Below, in pieces: positions 1-5,724 of a DNA stretch of 5,793 nucleotides. The position numbers and the translations under genes were made by a program. Below the pieces are notes generated by a model. It saw only the letters and a list, made by a program, of their open reading frames with translations. It ran no database searches and was not told where the DNA came from. How positions within the stretch are numbered: position 1 is the stretch's first letter; every line of letters begins with the position of its first letter. The stretch spans positions 1-5,793 of the forward strand of contig JAFQOM010000049.1 of NCBI GenBank assembly GCA_017403205.1. The letters run 5' to 3'. The DNA is from Clostridia bacterium (lineage in GTDB: Bacteria > Bacillota_A > Clostridia > Christensenellales > UBA1242).

Positions 1-65
1 CCGTTATTAAGTAATTCAAACGGTAAACCTGTTAAATTAGCTATATCTTGTAAAAACCCAAACAT
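1..65 (-). CDS. Partial ORF, N-terminus only, unknown product
   Basis: An ATG on the minus strand (complement of 63-65) opens a frame that stays open for 21 codons to the window edge. The visible peptide begins MFGFLQDIANLTGLPFELL. An in-frame TAG lies two codons upstream, so this is the first possible ATG. No convincing Shine-Dalgarno sequence precedes it, which lowers confidence, since nearly every other gene here has one. The peptide is plausible protein (amphipathic helix, then a GLPFELL turn). It vaguely recalls the N-termini of small YabP/YqfC-type sporulation proteins, but that is a hunch from a short stretch and not an assignment. Confidence 0.4.
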   Translation of the reverse strand, partial: MFGFLQDIANLTGLPFELLNN

Positions 66-128
66 ATTCTATATATATGTTAATTCTTAAATAAATAGTA
101 TCTTGATTAATATTATTGCTGATTTTGT

Positions 129-157
129 TTGTGTAAATTAATAAATAAGATTATAAT
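129..157 (+). promoter_or_regulatory. Candidate sigma-A promoter for the four-gene array
   Basis: TTGTGT (129-134) and a perfect TATAAT (152-157) are separated by 17 bases. The -35 matches the consensus at three of six positions and the -10 at all six. Transcription would start near 164, leaving a leader of about 135 bases before the ATG at 300. AT-rich DNA produces such matches by chance, so this is one of two candidates for the same operon. Confidence 0.42.
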
Positions 158-186
158 AATTGTTAATTTAATGTAGTGTAACAATT
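158..186. repeat. Inverted repeat AATTGTTA-N13-TAACAATT
   Basis: Perfect 8-bp arms lie at 158-165 and 179-186 with a 13-base spacer, directly after the candidate -10 at 152-157. The position over the predicted start site would suit a repressor operator. It could also form a weak hairpin at the 5' end of the transcript. The arms are six-eighths A/T, so chance occurrence is possible. Confidence 0.35.
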
Positions 187-246
187 GCTAAAAACACACA
201 ACACAACTACCTAATAATCAATATACTTAGGTTTAAAAATGCTTAA

Positions 247-276
247 TTTATATATACCGCTATAGACGACTATAAT
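247..276 (+). promoter_or_regulatory. Second candidate promoter, gene-proximal
   Basis: TATAAT at 271-276 is a perfect -10, with TTTATA at 247-252 as a partial -35 (18-base spacer). The start would fall near 283, giving a very short leader that still contains the AAGGAG ribosome binding site at 289-294. This is an alternative or addition to the promoter at 129-157. Confidence 0.35.
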
Positions 277-299
277 CAATAATATTTTAAGGAGAAAAA

Positions 300-887
300 A
301 TGGACGGATTCTTTTTTATTATATGGGGGCTTTTCTTTGGGGGCGCACCAGCAGGTGCTGTCGTTTGGCATTTAATTAATGGTCGTTTTGATTTTTCTAT
401 GATTGCAATTTTACCATTTTGTATAATTGGAATTACTGCCTCTTGCTTTGGATTCAAAAAATTAAAGAAAGCCATGCAATTAAAATCCACTTTAAAATCA
501 GGTGCTGATGGCTATGGCTATTTTGTTGATATGGAAGTCAACCCTAAACATGGACTTAAATCTAGTACAAAAGTTAAATTTTATTTTATAAACAGTTCTG
601 GAAATAAAGTAGATATAACAACCGACTATGATTATACCTATGAAGAAGCAAAATACTTTAAAAATATTCAAAAATTTAAAATTAAATACAAGGACAACTT
701 TGCTGCAATAACCGAAATACCTGATGTCAATGCTGTTTTTACCCTTAATGCAGACGATCAACCTTTTGATGAGAATAGCCAAGAATACATGTTTAAATGC
801 GAGTATTGCGGAGCTGTACAAGAAAAAACAGGAAAATGTTCAAACTGTGGTGCACAAATAACAAGGCACAACAAAAATAGTAATTAA
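300..887 (+). CDS. Membrane-anchored DUF3592-like zinc-ribbon protein, paralog 1 of 4
   Basis: This 195-aa protein of unknown function is the first of four tandem paralogs. Two hydrophobic helices (about residues 4-26 and 33-52) form a hairpin. They are followed by the very basic KKLKKAMQLK, which by the positive-inside rule places the rest of the protein in the cytoplasm. Residues 70-139 look like a small beta domain of the DUF3592 type: a GYGYFVDM strand, a central SSGNK turn and a closing KFKIKYKDNFAAI strand. The C-terminus is a zinc ribbon with Cys167, Cys170, Cys180 and Cys183 (CxxC-x9-CxxC). The start follows AAGGAG at 289-294, five bases ahead. The next paralog begins after a 10-base gap, implying one transcript. 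The domain call is by eye; the ribbon could bind protein or nucleic acid, and no catalytic motif is visible. Confidence 0.88.
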   Translation: MDGFFFIIWGLFFGGAPAGAVVWHLINGRFDFSMIAILPFCIIGITASCFGFKKLKKAMQLKSTLKSGADGYGYFVDMEVNPKHGLKSSTKVKFYFINSSGNKVDITTDYDYTYEEAKYFKNIQKFKIKYKDNFAAITEIPDVNAVFTLNADDQPFDENSQEYMFKCEYCGAVQEKTGKCSNCGAQITRHNKNSN

Positions 888-897
888 GGAGTTTTAA

Positions 898-1482
898 ATG
901 GGTGTTGGAGTATTAATTAGTGGTATTTATTCCATTATTATGGGCGCTTTTATAGGATATATGCCTATGTACATATTTAAAAGTGCATTAAAAGCAAATA
1001 TTTTTGGTATACTACCATTTGTTTCAATTTTTTTTATAGTAAGCCTTAGCCTTATTATTGTAGGCTTTTTATCGGTCGTTAGTTTTATTAAAACAAAATA
1101 TGTTGAACGCAATGGAACAAGTTCTATTGGCCATTTTGTTAGCATGAAGTCTAATTTTAAAAAAAATACAAATGGTAAAAATATTAGCATTAAATATTAC
1201 TACACAGATAATACAGGTAATCAAAAATATGTTACAACAAAGCATATATATAATAACGCTGAAGCAAAATATTTTGAAAACAAAAAAGAATTTAATATTA
1301 AATATAAAGGTAACACTGCAATAATTTTAGATTCCCCACTTTCTAATACCACTTACACATATGAATCACAAATAGGTTCTAACCTATCTACAGACAATAA
1401 AATAATTTATACTTGTGAGTATTGTGGTTCCATACAACAAAAACCAGGAAAATGTAAAAATTGCGGCGCACAAATAAAATAG
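898..1482 (+). CDS. Membrane-anchored DUF3592-like zinc-ribbon protein, paralog 2 of 4
   Basis: The 194-aa product has the same plan as its neighbours: membrane helices at about 3-27 and 35-63, a basic exit segment, a beta domain at about 75-145 with the shared EAKYFENKKEFNIKYKG stretch, and a zinc ribbon with Cys173, Cys176, Cys186 and Cys189. Its ribosome binding site, TAAGGAG at 885-891, overlaps the stop codon of the preceding gene, so translation of the two is probably coupled. The linker before the ribbon (around 148-168) is rich in Ser, Thr and Asn and looks disordered. The protein ends almost directly after the ribbon (GAQIK), so the ribbon is a true C-terminal cap. The function is not recognised. 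Confidence 0.88.
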   Translation: MGVGVLISGIYSIIMGAFIGYMPMYIFKSALKANIFGILPFVSIFFIVSLSLIIVGFLSVVSFIKTKYVERNGTSSIGHFVSMKSNFKKNTNGKNISIKYYYTDNTGNQKYVTTKHIYNNAEAKYFENKKEFNIKYKGNTAIILDSPLSNTTYTYESQIGSNLSTDNKIIYTCEYCGSIQQKPGKCKNCGAQIK

Positions 1483-1507
1483 AAATAAATAAGGGAGAAA
1501 ATATTTA

Positions 1508-2116
1508 ATGATTAAGTGTCTTTTAGGTATATTGATGGGATGTTTTTTTGCAGGTTTTTCAGGATTTTTTTTAATATCCTTAAACTCTAGTATATCTACT
1601 GTATCAACCTCATCAATCGCTCCAGTCACCTGCTTTCTTATTTTTTTGGGGATTGTAGGTCTTTATTTAATCATAGCAAGCATTGTAATGACCTTTGTTG
1701 AAATAAGAAGAATCTTTATTAAAAAGCATGGTTACGATGGTTTTGCCGATTTTATTAGTGCAGAAGAAAGAAAAAGCACATATAGTGAAAATAATAAATA
1801 TCGTATAACTTTTTCTTATATAGATGAAAAAGGAAAACAAAGAACCCATACCACTGAATTTAAATACTATAAAGCTGATATAGAATATTTTGAAAATAAA
1901 AAAAGCTTTGCTGTAAAGTTTAAAGGAAAAACCGTTTTTGTTACAGAAAATCCAAAAATAATCTATACTAAAAATTCTTATGCCTCCACCACTTCATATG
2001 ATCAACCAATACAAACTAATAAAAATTCATCCGGATTTTATATGTGCGAATATTGTGGCTCTTCACAAAATAGACTTGGCAAATGCAAAAATTGTGGTGC
2101 AAAAATAACAAAGTAA
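1508..2116 (+). CDS. Membrane-anchored DUF3592-like zinc-ribbon protein, paralog 3 of 4
   Basis: This 202-aa paralog has helices at about 4-25 and 40-63. The loop between them (SLNSSISTVSTSSIAP) is longer and richer in Ser/Thr than in the other copies and should face the outside. The basic EIRRIFIKKHG marks the cytoplasmic side. The beta domain (about 76-147) keeps the FENKKSFAVKFKGKTVFVTE block, and the ribbon cysteines are 180, 183, 193 and 196. The ATG follows GGGAG (1493-1497) with a 10-base spacing. A second in-frame Met at residue 10 would cut into the first helix, so the upstream start is preferred. The gene lies 25 bases after its predecessor, consistent with one operon. No enzymatic motif is visible. 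Confidence 0.88.
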   Translation: MIKCLLGILMGCFFAGFSGFFLISLNSSISTVSTSSIAPVTCFLIFLGIVGLYLIIASIVMTFVEIRRIFIKKHGYDGFADFISAEERKSTYSENNKYRITFSYIDEKGKQRTHTTEFKYYKADIEYFENKKSFAVKFKGKTVFVTENPKIIYTKNSYASTTSYDQPIQTNKNSSGFYMCEYCGSSQNRLGKCKNCGAKITK

Positions 2117-2168
2117 AAAAAACAATAAATATACAAATTTAAATCTTATAAATTTAAAGGGAAAAAAT

Positions 2169-2810
2169 ATGCTACTTGGCTTTTTATTTACATTTATTGG
2201 TTTATTATTTGCAGGAATTGGAGTTGCCCTTATGACATCAGAAATAACATCAGGCAACAACTCAATGATTCCCCTTTTAATATCTGTAATAATGGGGACA
2301 GGCTTATTAATTGCAGGAATAACAATTATTACAAAAGCACTAAAGTTAAAAATTATTGAAAAAATAGGTTTAGATTCAGTTGGTTATTTTATCTACACAG
2401 AATCAAATTACACAGAAAATAACGTAAAAAAGTATTATATACTTTTTGCATTTAAAAACGAACAAGGTGAAGAATTTCGTGTAAAAACGCCTTCAACATA
2501 CTCTCGCAGTGAAGCGGAATATTATGCTTTTAAAAGGAAATTTAAAATTAAATATAAGGGTAAAAAAGCTGTAATAGTAGAAAAAATTGATTTGGAAACA
2601 CTTGATAAGTTATACGAAAAATTAGCAAATATGAACCTTGAAAATCTAAATCCAAATGATTTTGTAGAATTGAATATTAATGATAATGACAACAATTCAA
2701 GCTATTACTTATGCCCATATTGTGGGGTTTCACAAAATAAAATTGGAAAATGTACAAACTGCGGGGCGAAAATAACAGATAAAGATGCTCGCAAAGATTA
2801 TTTTAATTAA
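2169..2810 (+). CDS. Membrane-anchored DUF3592-like zinc-ribbon protein, paralog 4 of 4
   Basis: At 213 aa this is the longest of the four. The helices are at about 2-22 and 33-54, followed by basic KALKLKIIEK. The beta domain (about 69-138) has the shared SEAEYYAFKRKFKIKYKGKK block. The linker to the ribbon (about 140-178) differs from the other copies: it is Leu/Asn-rich (LETLDKLYEKLANMNLENL), probably helical, then acidic. The ribbon cysteines are 182, 185, 195 and 198, and a 15-residue charged tail follows. AAAGGG at 2156-2161 is the ribosome binding site, seven bases from the ATG. The gap of 52 bases from paralog 3 is the widest in the array but has no terminator, so cotranscription is likely. 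The gene ends just before the shared terminator. Confidence 0.88.
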   Translation: MLLGFLFTFIGLLFAGIGVALMTSEITSGNNSMIPLLISVIMGTGLLIAGITIITKALKLKIIEKIGLDSVGYFIYTESNYTENNVKKYYILFAFKNEQGEEFRVKTPSTYSRSEAEYYAFKRKFKIKYKGKKAVIVEKIDLETLDKLYEKLANMNLENLNPNDFVELNINDNDNNSSYYLCPYCGVSQNKIGKCTNCGAKITDKDARKDYFN

Positions 2811-2827
2811 AATTTTTAAGCAATAAA

Positions 2828-2856
2828 AAAAACTATATCAAACTGATATAGTTTTT
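2828..2856. terminator. Bidirectional intrinsic terminator
   Basis: Arms at 2828-2840 and 2844-2856 form a perfect 13-bp stem (AAAAACTATATCA and its complement) around an AAC loop. On the plus strand the stem ends in a T-rich run (TTTTTCTTTTTATTT). On the minus strand the A-run at 2825-2832 reads as T's. It therefore sits between the convergent four-gene array (stop at 2810) and rpmA (stop at 2887) and can end both transcripts. The stem is AT-rich, so efficiency is not certain. Confidence 0.85.
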
Positions 2857-2886
2857 CTTTTTATTTAATTTTAAAATTCACAAAGA

Positions 2887-3189
2887 TTACTTTTTGCTAG
2901 CTTTCTTTGGTTGTTCTTCAACAACAACATTAACATATTTTTTGCAACCATGCTTAGTTTGAAATTTAACTTTTCCGTTTGCTAAAGCAAACAATGTATA
3001 ATCTTTGCCAAGACCAACATTTTCGCCTGGATAGTATTTTGTACCTCTTTGACGAATAATAATGTTGCCAGCAACTACACTTTGTCCGTCAGATTTTTTA
3101 ACACCAAGTCTTTTTGCTTGACTGTCTCTGCCGTTTTTGGTGCTACCACCGCCCTTTTTATGAGCGAACAATTGCAATATAATAAACAT
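2887..3189 (-). CDS. rpmA: Large ribosomal subunit protein bL27, with Prp-cleaved N-terminal extension
   Basis: This 100-aa protein is L27 of the 50S subunit, whose N-terminal tail reaches the peptidyl-transferase centre. The family signature is clear: [15 protein letters not shown] near the start, then [12 protein letters not shown] and [14 protein letters not shown]. Residues 1-8 (MFIILQLF) are the extension found in Bacillota L27. By analogy with Staphylococcus aureus, where Prp cuts MLKLNLQFF from ASKKG, the cut here should fall after Phe8, leaving Ala9 as the mature N-terminus. The start is supported by GGAGGT lying inside the 3' end of prp, with 10-11 bases to the ATG. A short Lys-rich tail (PKKASKK) ends the protein. 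It is the last gene of the rplU-prp-rpmA operon. Confidence 0.98.
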   Translation of the reverse strand: MFIILQLFAHKKGGGSTKNGRDSQAKRLGVKKSDGQSVVAGNIIIRQRGTKYYPGENVGLGKDYTLFALANGKVKFQTKHGCKKYVNVVVEEQPKKASKK

Positions 3190-3192
3190 TTG

Positions 3193-3525
3193 TTATTCTA
3201 CCTCCAATTCTATAAAATCAGAATATCCTTCTCTTAAATCACTTATGCCACAAAGCATTGTGTTTAAGATAACATCTACATCATGACGCTGTTCTTCTGA
3301 AATACCTTCTGGAATTTCAAATTCAAGATAGCCTCTGTCTTCGTTTCGTTTTAATTTTGCATCAACAAATGCTACCGTTAAAACACCCAAAACAGCTGTT
3401 TGAACAATGCTTGAAAGTGCACTGCAAACAATATCTTCTCCACTCACGCCGTAGTTTGTGTGACCATCGCAAACAACTTTTGTTATTTGTCCGTTGTTAT
3501 TGCGGGTAACTTTTATGTTTGTCAT
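3193..3525 (-). CDS. prp: Ribosomal-processing cysteine protease Prp
   Basis: This 110-aa protein belongs to the Prp (YsxB, formerly DUF464) family, which removes the N-terminal extension of ribosomal protein L27. The catalytic pair is present at the positions known from S. aureus Prp: His22 in CDGHTNYG and Cys34 in GEDIVCSALSS. The length is normal for the family. It lies between rplU and rpmA, its usual place in Bacillota, with 8 bases after the rplU stop and 3 bases before the rpmA start. Its ribosome binding site, AAGGTGG, begins within the end of rplU, suggesting coupled translation. It appears intact, and its substrate is encoded next door with a matching cleavage motif. Confidence 0.97.
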   Translation of the reverse strand: MTNIKVTRNNNGQITKVVCDGHTNYGVSGEDIVCSALSSIVQTAVLGVLTVAFVDAKLKRNEDRGYLEFEIPEGISEEQRHDVDVILNTMLCGISDLREGYSDFIELEVE

Positions 3526-3533
3526 AACCCACC

Positions 3534-3839
3534 TTACTTAACTGAAATAATTTTTACTCTTGTAAATGGTTGTCTGTGACCTTGTTTTTTTCTTTCGTTC
3601 TTTTTTGGTTTATATTTAAAAACAACGATTTTGTCATCTTTACCGTGAGCAATAACTTCTGCTTCACAAACAACATTTTTTAATGTTGGTGTGCCTGCTT
3701 TAACAGTTTTGCCGTCTGATAATAACAATACATCAAAATTAACTTTATCGCCTACGTTTGCATTAAGTTTTTCAACGTCAATACTTACGCCTTCTGTTAC
3801 TTTGTATTGTTTTCCACCACTTGTAATGATAGCATACAT
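3534..3839 (-). CDS. rplU: Large ribosomal subunit protein bL21
   Basis: This 101-aa protein is L21, a 23S rRNA-binding protein of the 50S subunit. The N-terminus MYAIITSGGKQYKV and the C-terminal signature KPKKNERKKQGHRQPFT are diagnostic, and the length is typical. AAGGAGG at 3850-3856 is 10 bases ahead of the ATG. It is the first gene of the operon with prp and rpmA, and has its own promoter at 3935-3963 and a leader of about 90 bases. The product is presumably soluble and ribosome-bound. Nothing is unusual in the coding sequence. Confidence 0.98.
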   Translation of the reverse strand: MYAIITSGGKQYKVTEGVSIDVEKLNANVGDKVNFDVLLLSDGKTVKAGTPTLKNVVCEAEVIAHGKDDKIVVFKYKPKKNERKKQGHRQPFTRVKIISVK

Positions 3840-3931
3840 ACTTTTCTTTCCTCCTTACCTCCAGACTCGCTAAATAAAGGTGATTTTTAAAACTAAAAAT
3901 TCTTTAACTAAACCAAATTTAAGCGGTTAGT
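3840..3931 (-). promoter_or_regulatory. Structured 5' leader of rplU, possible L21-type autoregulatory leader
   Basis: Read on the minus strand, the leader can form three hairpins. They are ACTAA/CC against GGTTTAGT (3907-3931, one bulge), ATTTTTA-GTTT-TAAAAAT (3883-3900) and ACCTTT against GGAGGT (3876-3881 with 3857-3862, loop ATTTAGCGAGTCT). The last would hide one of two adjacent purine-rich sites, GGAGGT followed directly by AAGGAGG. Bacillota often have an L21 leader RNA in this position that is thought to mediate feedback by the ribosomal protein. Membership in that family is inferred from position and structure; I could not compare it with the Rfam model. The first hairpin overlaps the predicted start site and may be incomplete in the transcript. 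Confidence 0.5.
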
Positions 3932-3934
3932 AAA

Positions 3935-3963
3935 AAAATAACACAATTATCAAATTTTGTCAA
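3935..3963 (-). promoter_or_regulatory. Sigma-A-type promoter of rplU-prp-rpmA
   Basis: On the minus strand a perfect -35 TTGACA (complement of 3958-3963) is followed after exactly 17 bases by TATTTT (complement of 3935-3940). The predicted start is near 3928, about 90 bases ahead of rplU. The surrounding DNA upstream is strongly AT-rich, which would suit a highly expressed ribosomal operon. This separates rplU transcription from the two unknown genes upstream on the same strand. Confidence 0.75.
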
Positions 3964-4074
3964 CATAAATTTTAATGATTATATTTATATGGTAGTTGAT
4001 TTATAATCAATAAACTAGGCTAACATTTTCTTTTAATTGTGTTAATTTTAAATTAATTTTTGTATTTATTTCTA
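3964..4074. other. AT-rich spacer between the unknown gene pair and the rplU promoter
   Basis: No gene and no convincing terminator is visible here. A 6-bp inverted repeat (TTGATT-TAT-AATCAA, 3996-4010) and an AT-only palindrome (TTAATTT-T-AAATTAA) within 4021-4065 are present. Neither has a T-run placed to end transcription on the minus strand, so some read-through from the upstream gene pair into rplU is possible. Confidence 0.5.
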
Positions 4075-4818
4075 CTATTGAACTGCAGGATTTAAATCCT
4101 CTTGGTGATCTAAAACATTTTGTTGAAAAATACTTGCTGCATTGGCGATTGTTTTTAAAGCATTTGTAACCCCTTGAGGATCACTGGCGTAGATAGTATC
4201 TGTTGTAATTTTAGCGTTTTCTGTATAAGAGCCATCTGGATATGCAAAATATTCATCTCTAAATGTATATTGTGGACTTTTATCATATATTGAGCATAGC
4301 GAATAAAGTTGAATGCTTGTTAAATTTACAACTTCCGTTGGATTCTTTGTTGTACCTGCATATGAAGCCAATACAGCCTCATAAACTTGGCTTAAAATTG
4401 AAATATCTCCTGCTAGTTCTTGCTGATTAAAGTTGGGGTTGTTTAGCAAGTTATTTGCAAAAATATTTTGATTGTGTACAACATAATTTGATGTGTTAAG
4501 ATTTGGGTTTGAATAAACTGCATTGCAGTAATCTACAAAACTAAAAACACCTAAAGCATTTGGGTTTGTGTTGTGCTCCATTGTGCCCCATGCATTTAAT
4601 GCATTTTGGGCCAAATTTATACTTACATTACCACCAACTACACTAGCAGAACATACCGCCTGATTCATAAAATACGATGCCATTAAACTTTCAAGTTGGC
4701 TTTGATAAAAATCAGGGTGACTTTCTTTTGAAACAGTTTGTTGCTTAATATTTTTATTAGAAGCAACTTCCTGAGGTTGTGATGTTTTATTATTTTTAAA
4801 ATAACGCAAGATAGACAC
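4075..4818 (-). CDS. Protein of unknown function, paralog 2 of a tandem pair
   Basis: This 247-aa protein matches no family I recognise. It has no signal peptide or membrane helix and should be cytoplasmic. After a polar, low-complexity N-terminus (about 1-33) it shares most of its length with the product of 4852-5583. Common blocks are FYQSQLESLMASYFMNQAVC (37-56), GVFSFVDYC (90-98), NPNLNTSNYVVHNQNIFANN (104-123), NLLNN (123-127), LTSIQL (166-171), and DEYFAYPDGSYTE (188-200). Cys56, Cys98 and His115 occur in both. Start is GTG, supported by AAGGAG nine bases ahead. The gene lies 33 bases after its paralog, likely in one operon. Confidence 0.85.
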   Translation of the reverse strand: MSILRYFKNNKTSQPQEVASNKNIKQQTVSKESHPDFYQSQLESLMASYFMNQAVCSASVVGGNVSINLAQNALNAWGTMEHNTNPNALGVFSFVDYCNAVYSNPNLNTSNYVVHNQNIFANNLLNNPNFNQQELAGDISILSQVYEAVLASYAGTTKNPTEVVNLTSIQLYSLCSIYDKSPQYTFRDEYFAYPDGSYTENAKITTDTIYASDPQGVTNALKTIANAASIFQQNVLDHQEDLNPAVQ

Positions 4819-4851
4819 TATTATCTTCTCCTTAATTTTTTATACGTAAGA

Positions 4852-5583
4852 TTATTGTTCCACTGGATCTACTGGAGGCTCTTGATTTGTCAATACATAT
4901 TGATGAGTTAAAACAAATTGTTCAAAAACACTTGAGGCTTGTGTAATTACATTAAGAGAATCTGAAATTGCATTTGGATCTGTTTGTGCAAGTTCTGCCA
5001 TTGAAACATTAGCAAATTCTGTAACAGAGCCATCTGGATACATAAAGTGATCTTCTTTAAACGCATATTTAGGGCTTCTAGCTTGAATAATTGCAAAAGA
5101 AGCAAATTGCATGCTTGTAAGCATTGGAGATGCTATTGGTTTTTCTATACCTGCAAATGTACCTAAAAGCGCTTCAAGAGTGGTGCTGATATTTTGAGCA
5201 TCTACTGCCAAATTTTGTTGATCTACACCTTGATTGTTTAACAAGTTGTGAGCAAAAGAATTATGATTATGAACTAATAAGTTTGATGTGTTAAAATCTG
5301 GATTTTCCTTAGCAGCGCGGCAATAATCTGCAAAACTAAAGATACCTGCCTGACCTTCTTCACCATTATAATTAGGTACGCCAAAAGATTTCATTGCGTT
5401 TTTTGCAACGTTAACGCTTATAACAGGGCTATCAGATTGTTGATAAGCACAAACTGCTTGGTTAAGAAAATAAGAAGATAGCAAACAAATTAATTGGCTT
5501 TGGTAAAACTCTGAATTTTTAGTTTTAGAAATTGTTATATTTTGATTGTTTTCGCTTTTAGAATGATCAGCTATTGTAGACAT
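4852..5583 (-). CDS. Protein of unknown function, paralog 1 of a tandem pair
   Basis: The 243-aa product is soluble by appearance and of unknown function. It is the first gene of the pair. Its polar N-terminal 23 residues differ from the paralog, and similarity begins at EFYQSQL (25-31). Shared positions include Cys45 in NQAVC, Cys88 in DYC, His105 in VHN, the FAHNLLNN block (110-117), LTSMQF (155-160), and DHFMYPDGSVTE (178-189). The C-terminus is acidic and Pro-rich (QEPPVDPVEQ). The ATG is preceded by AGGGGG about nine bases upstream. An extended -10 promoter lies at 5621-5649. Helices rich in Gln, Asn and Ala dominate. A structural or developmental role is possible but nothing in the sequence proves one. 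Confidence 0.87.
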   Translation of the reverse strand: MSTIADHSKSENNQNITISKTKNSEFYQSQLICLLSSYFLNQAVCAYQQSDSPVISVNVAKNAMKSFGVPNYNGEEGQAGIFSFADYCRAAKENPDFNTSNLLVHNHNSFAHNLLNNQGVDQQNLAVDAQNISTTLEALLGTFAGIEKPIASPMLTSMQFASFAIIQARSPKYAFKEDHFMYPDGSVTEFANVSMAELAQTDPNAISDSLNVITQASSVFEQFVLTHQYVLTNQEPPVDPVEQ

Positions 5584-5620
5584 ATAAAGAAACCCCCTAA
5601 TATATTAAATAATTGTGTAT

Positions 5621-5649
5621 ATTTTAGCATAATAGATGCTACCCCTCAA
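5621..5649 (-). promoter_or_regulatory. Extended -10 promoter for the unknown gene pair
   Basis: On the minus strand, TTGAGG (complement of 5644-5649) and TAAAAT (complement of 5621-5626) are 17 bases apart. A TGC directly before the -10 gives an extended TGn element. Transcription would begin near 5614, leaving a leader of about 30 bases that holds the AGGGGG ribosome binding site. Confidence 0.6.
5626..5640. repeat. Inverted repeat AGCAT-N5-ATGCT inside the promoter
   Basis: Perfect 5-bp arms at 5626-5630 and 5636-5640 lie between the -35 and -10 of the minus-strand promoter and touch its -10. It also lies about 85 bases upstream of the plus-strand gene at 5725. A short operator is possible, but arms of five bases are weak evidence. 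Confidence 0.3.
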
Positions 5650-5724
5650 TGTGCATAATAACCAAAAAAATAAAACTGAATATTTGCTGCTTTTTTGCAC
5701 ACACTAGCTTTGGGAGAATAAATT

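Noticed and set aside
190..210. A/C-only tract (AAAACACACAACACAACTAC-like) in the left intergenic region
   Set aside because: It is a single short low-complexity run with no repeat unit that recurs elsewhere in the window.
2135..2155. Hairpin AAATTTA-N7-TAAATTT before paralog 4
   Set aside because: Its stem is entirely A/T with seven pairs, too weak to terminate or clearly regulate, and expected by chance in such DNA.
287..2260. Several minus-strand open frames of 60-107 codons opposite the four-gene array
   Set aside because: They overlap the well-supported plus-strand genes, are dominated by hydrophobic or Lys/Ile-rich translations of AT-rich antisense DNA, and show no recognisable domain.
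300..2810. The zinc-ribbon proteins as transposase, primase or RNA polymerase fragments
   Set aside because: The ribbon is attached to an N-terminal membrane hairpin and there are no catalytic motifs, terminal inverted repeats or target duplications.
3049..3873. Two plus-strand open frames of about 60 codons opposite prp/rpmA and rplU
   Set aside because: They lie antisense to certain ribosomal and prp genes, and neither translation resembles a protein.
3996..4065. Inverted repeats downstream of the unknown gene pair as a possible terminator
   Set aside because: Stems are short and A/T only, and no T-run follows on the minus strand, the direction that matters.
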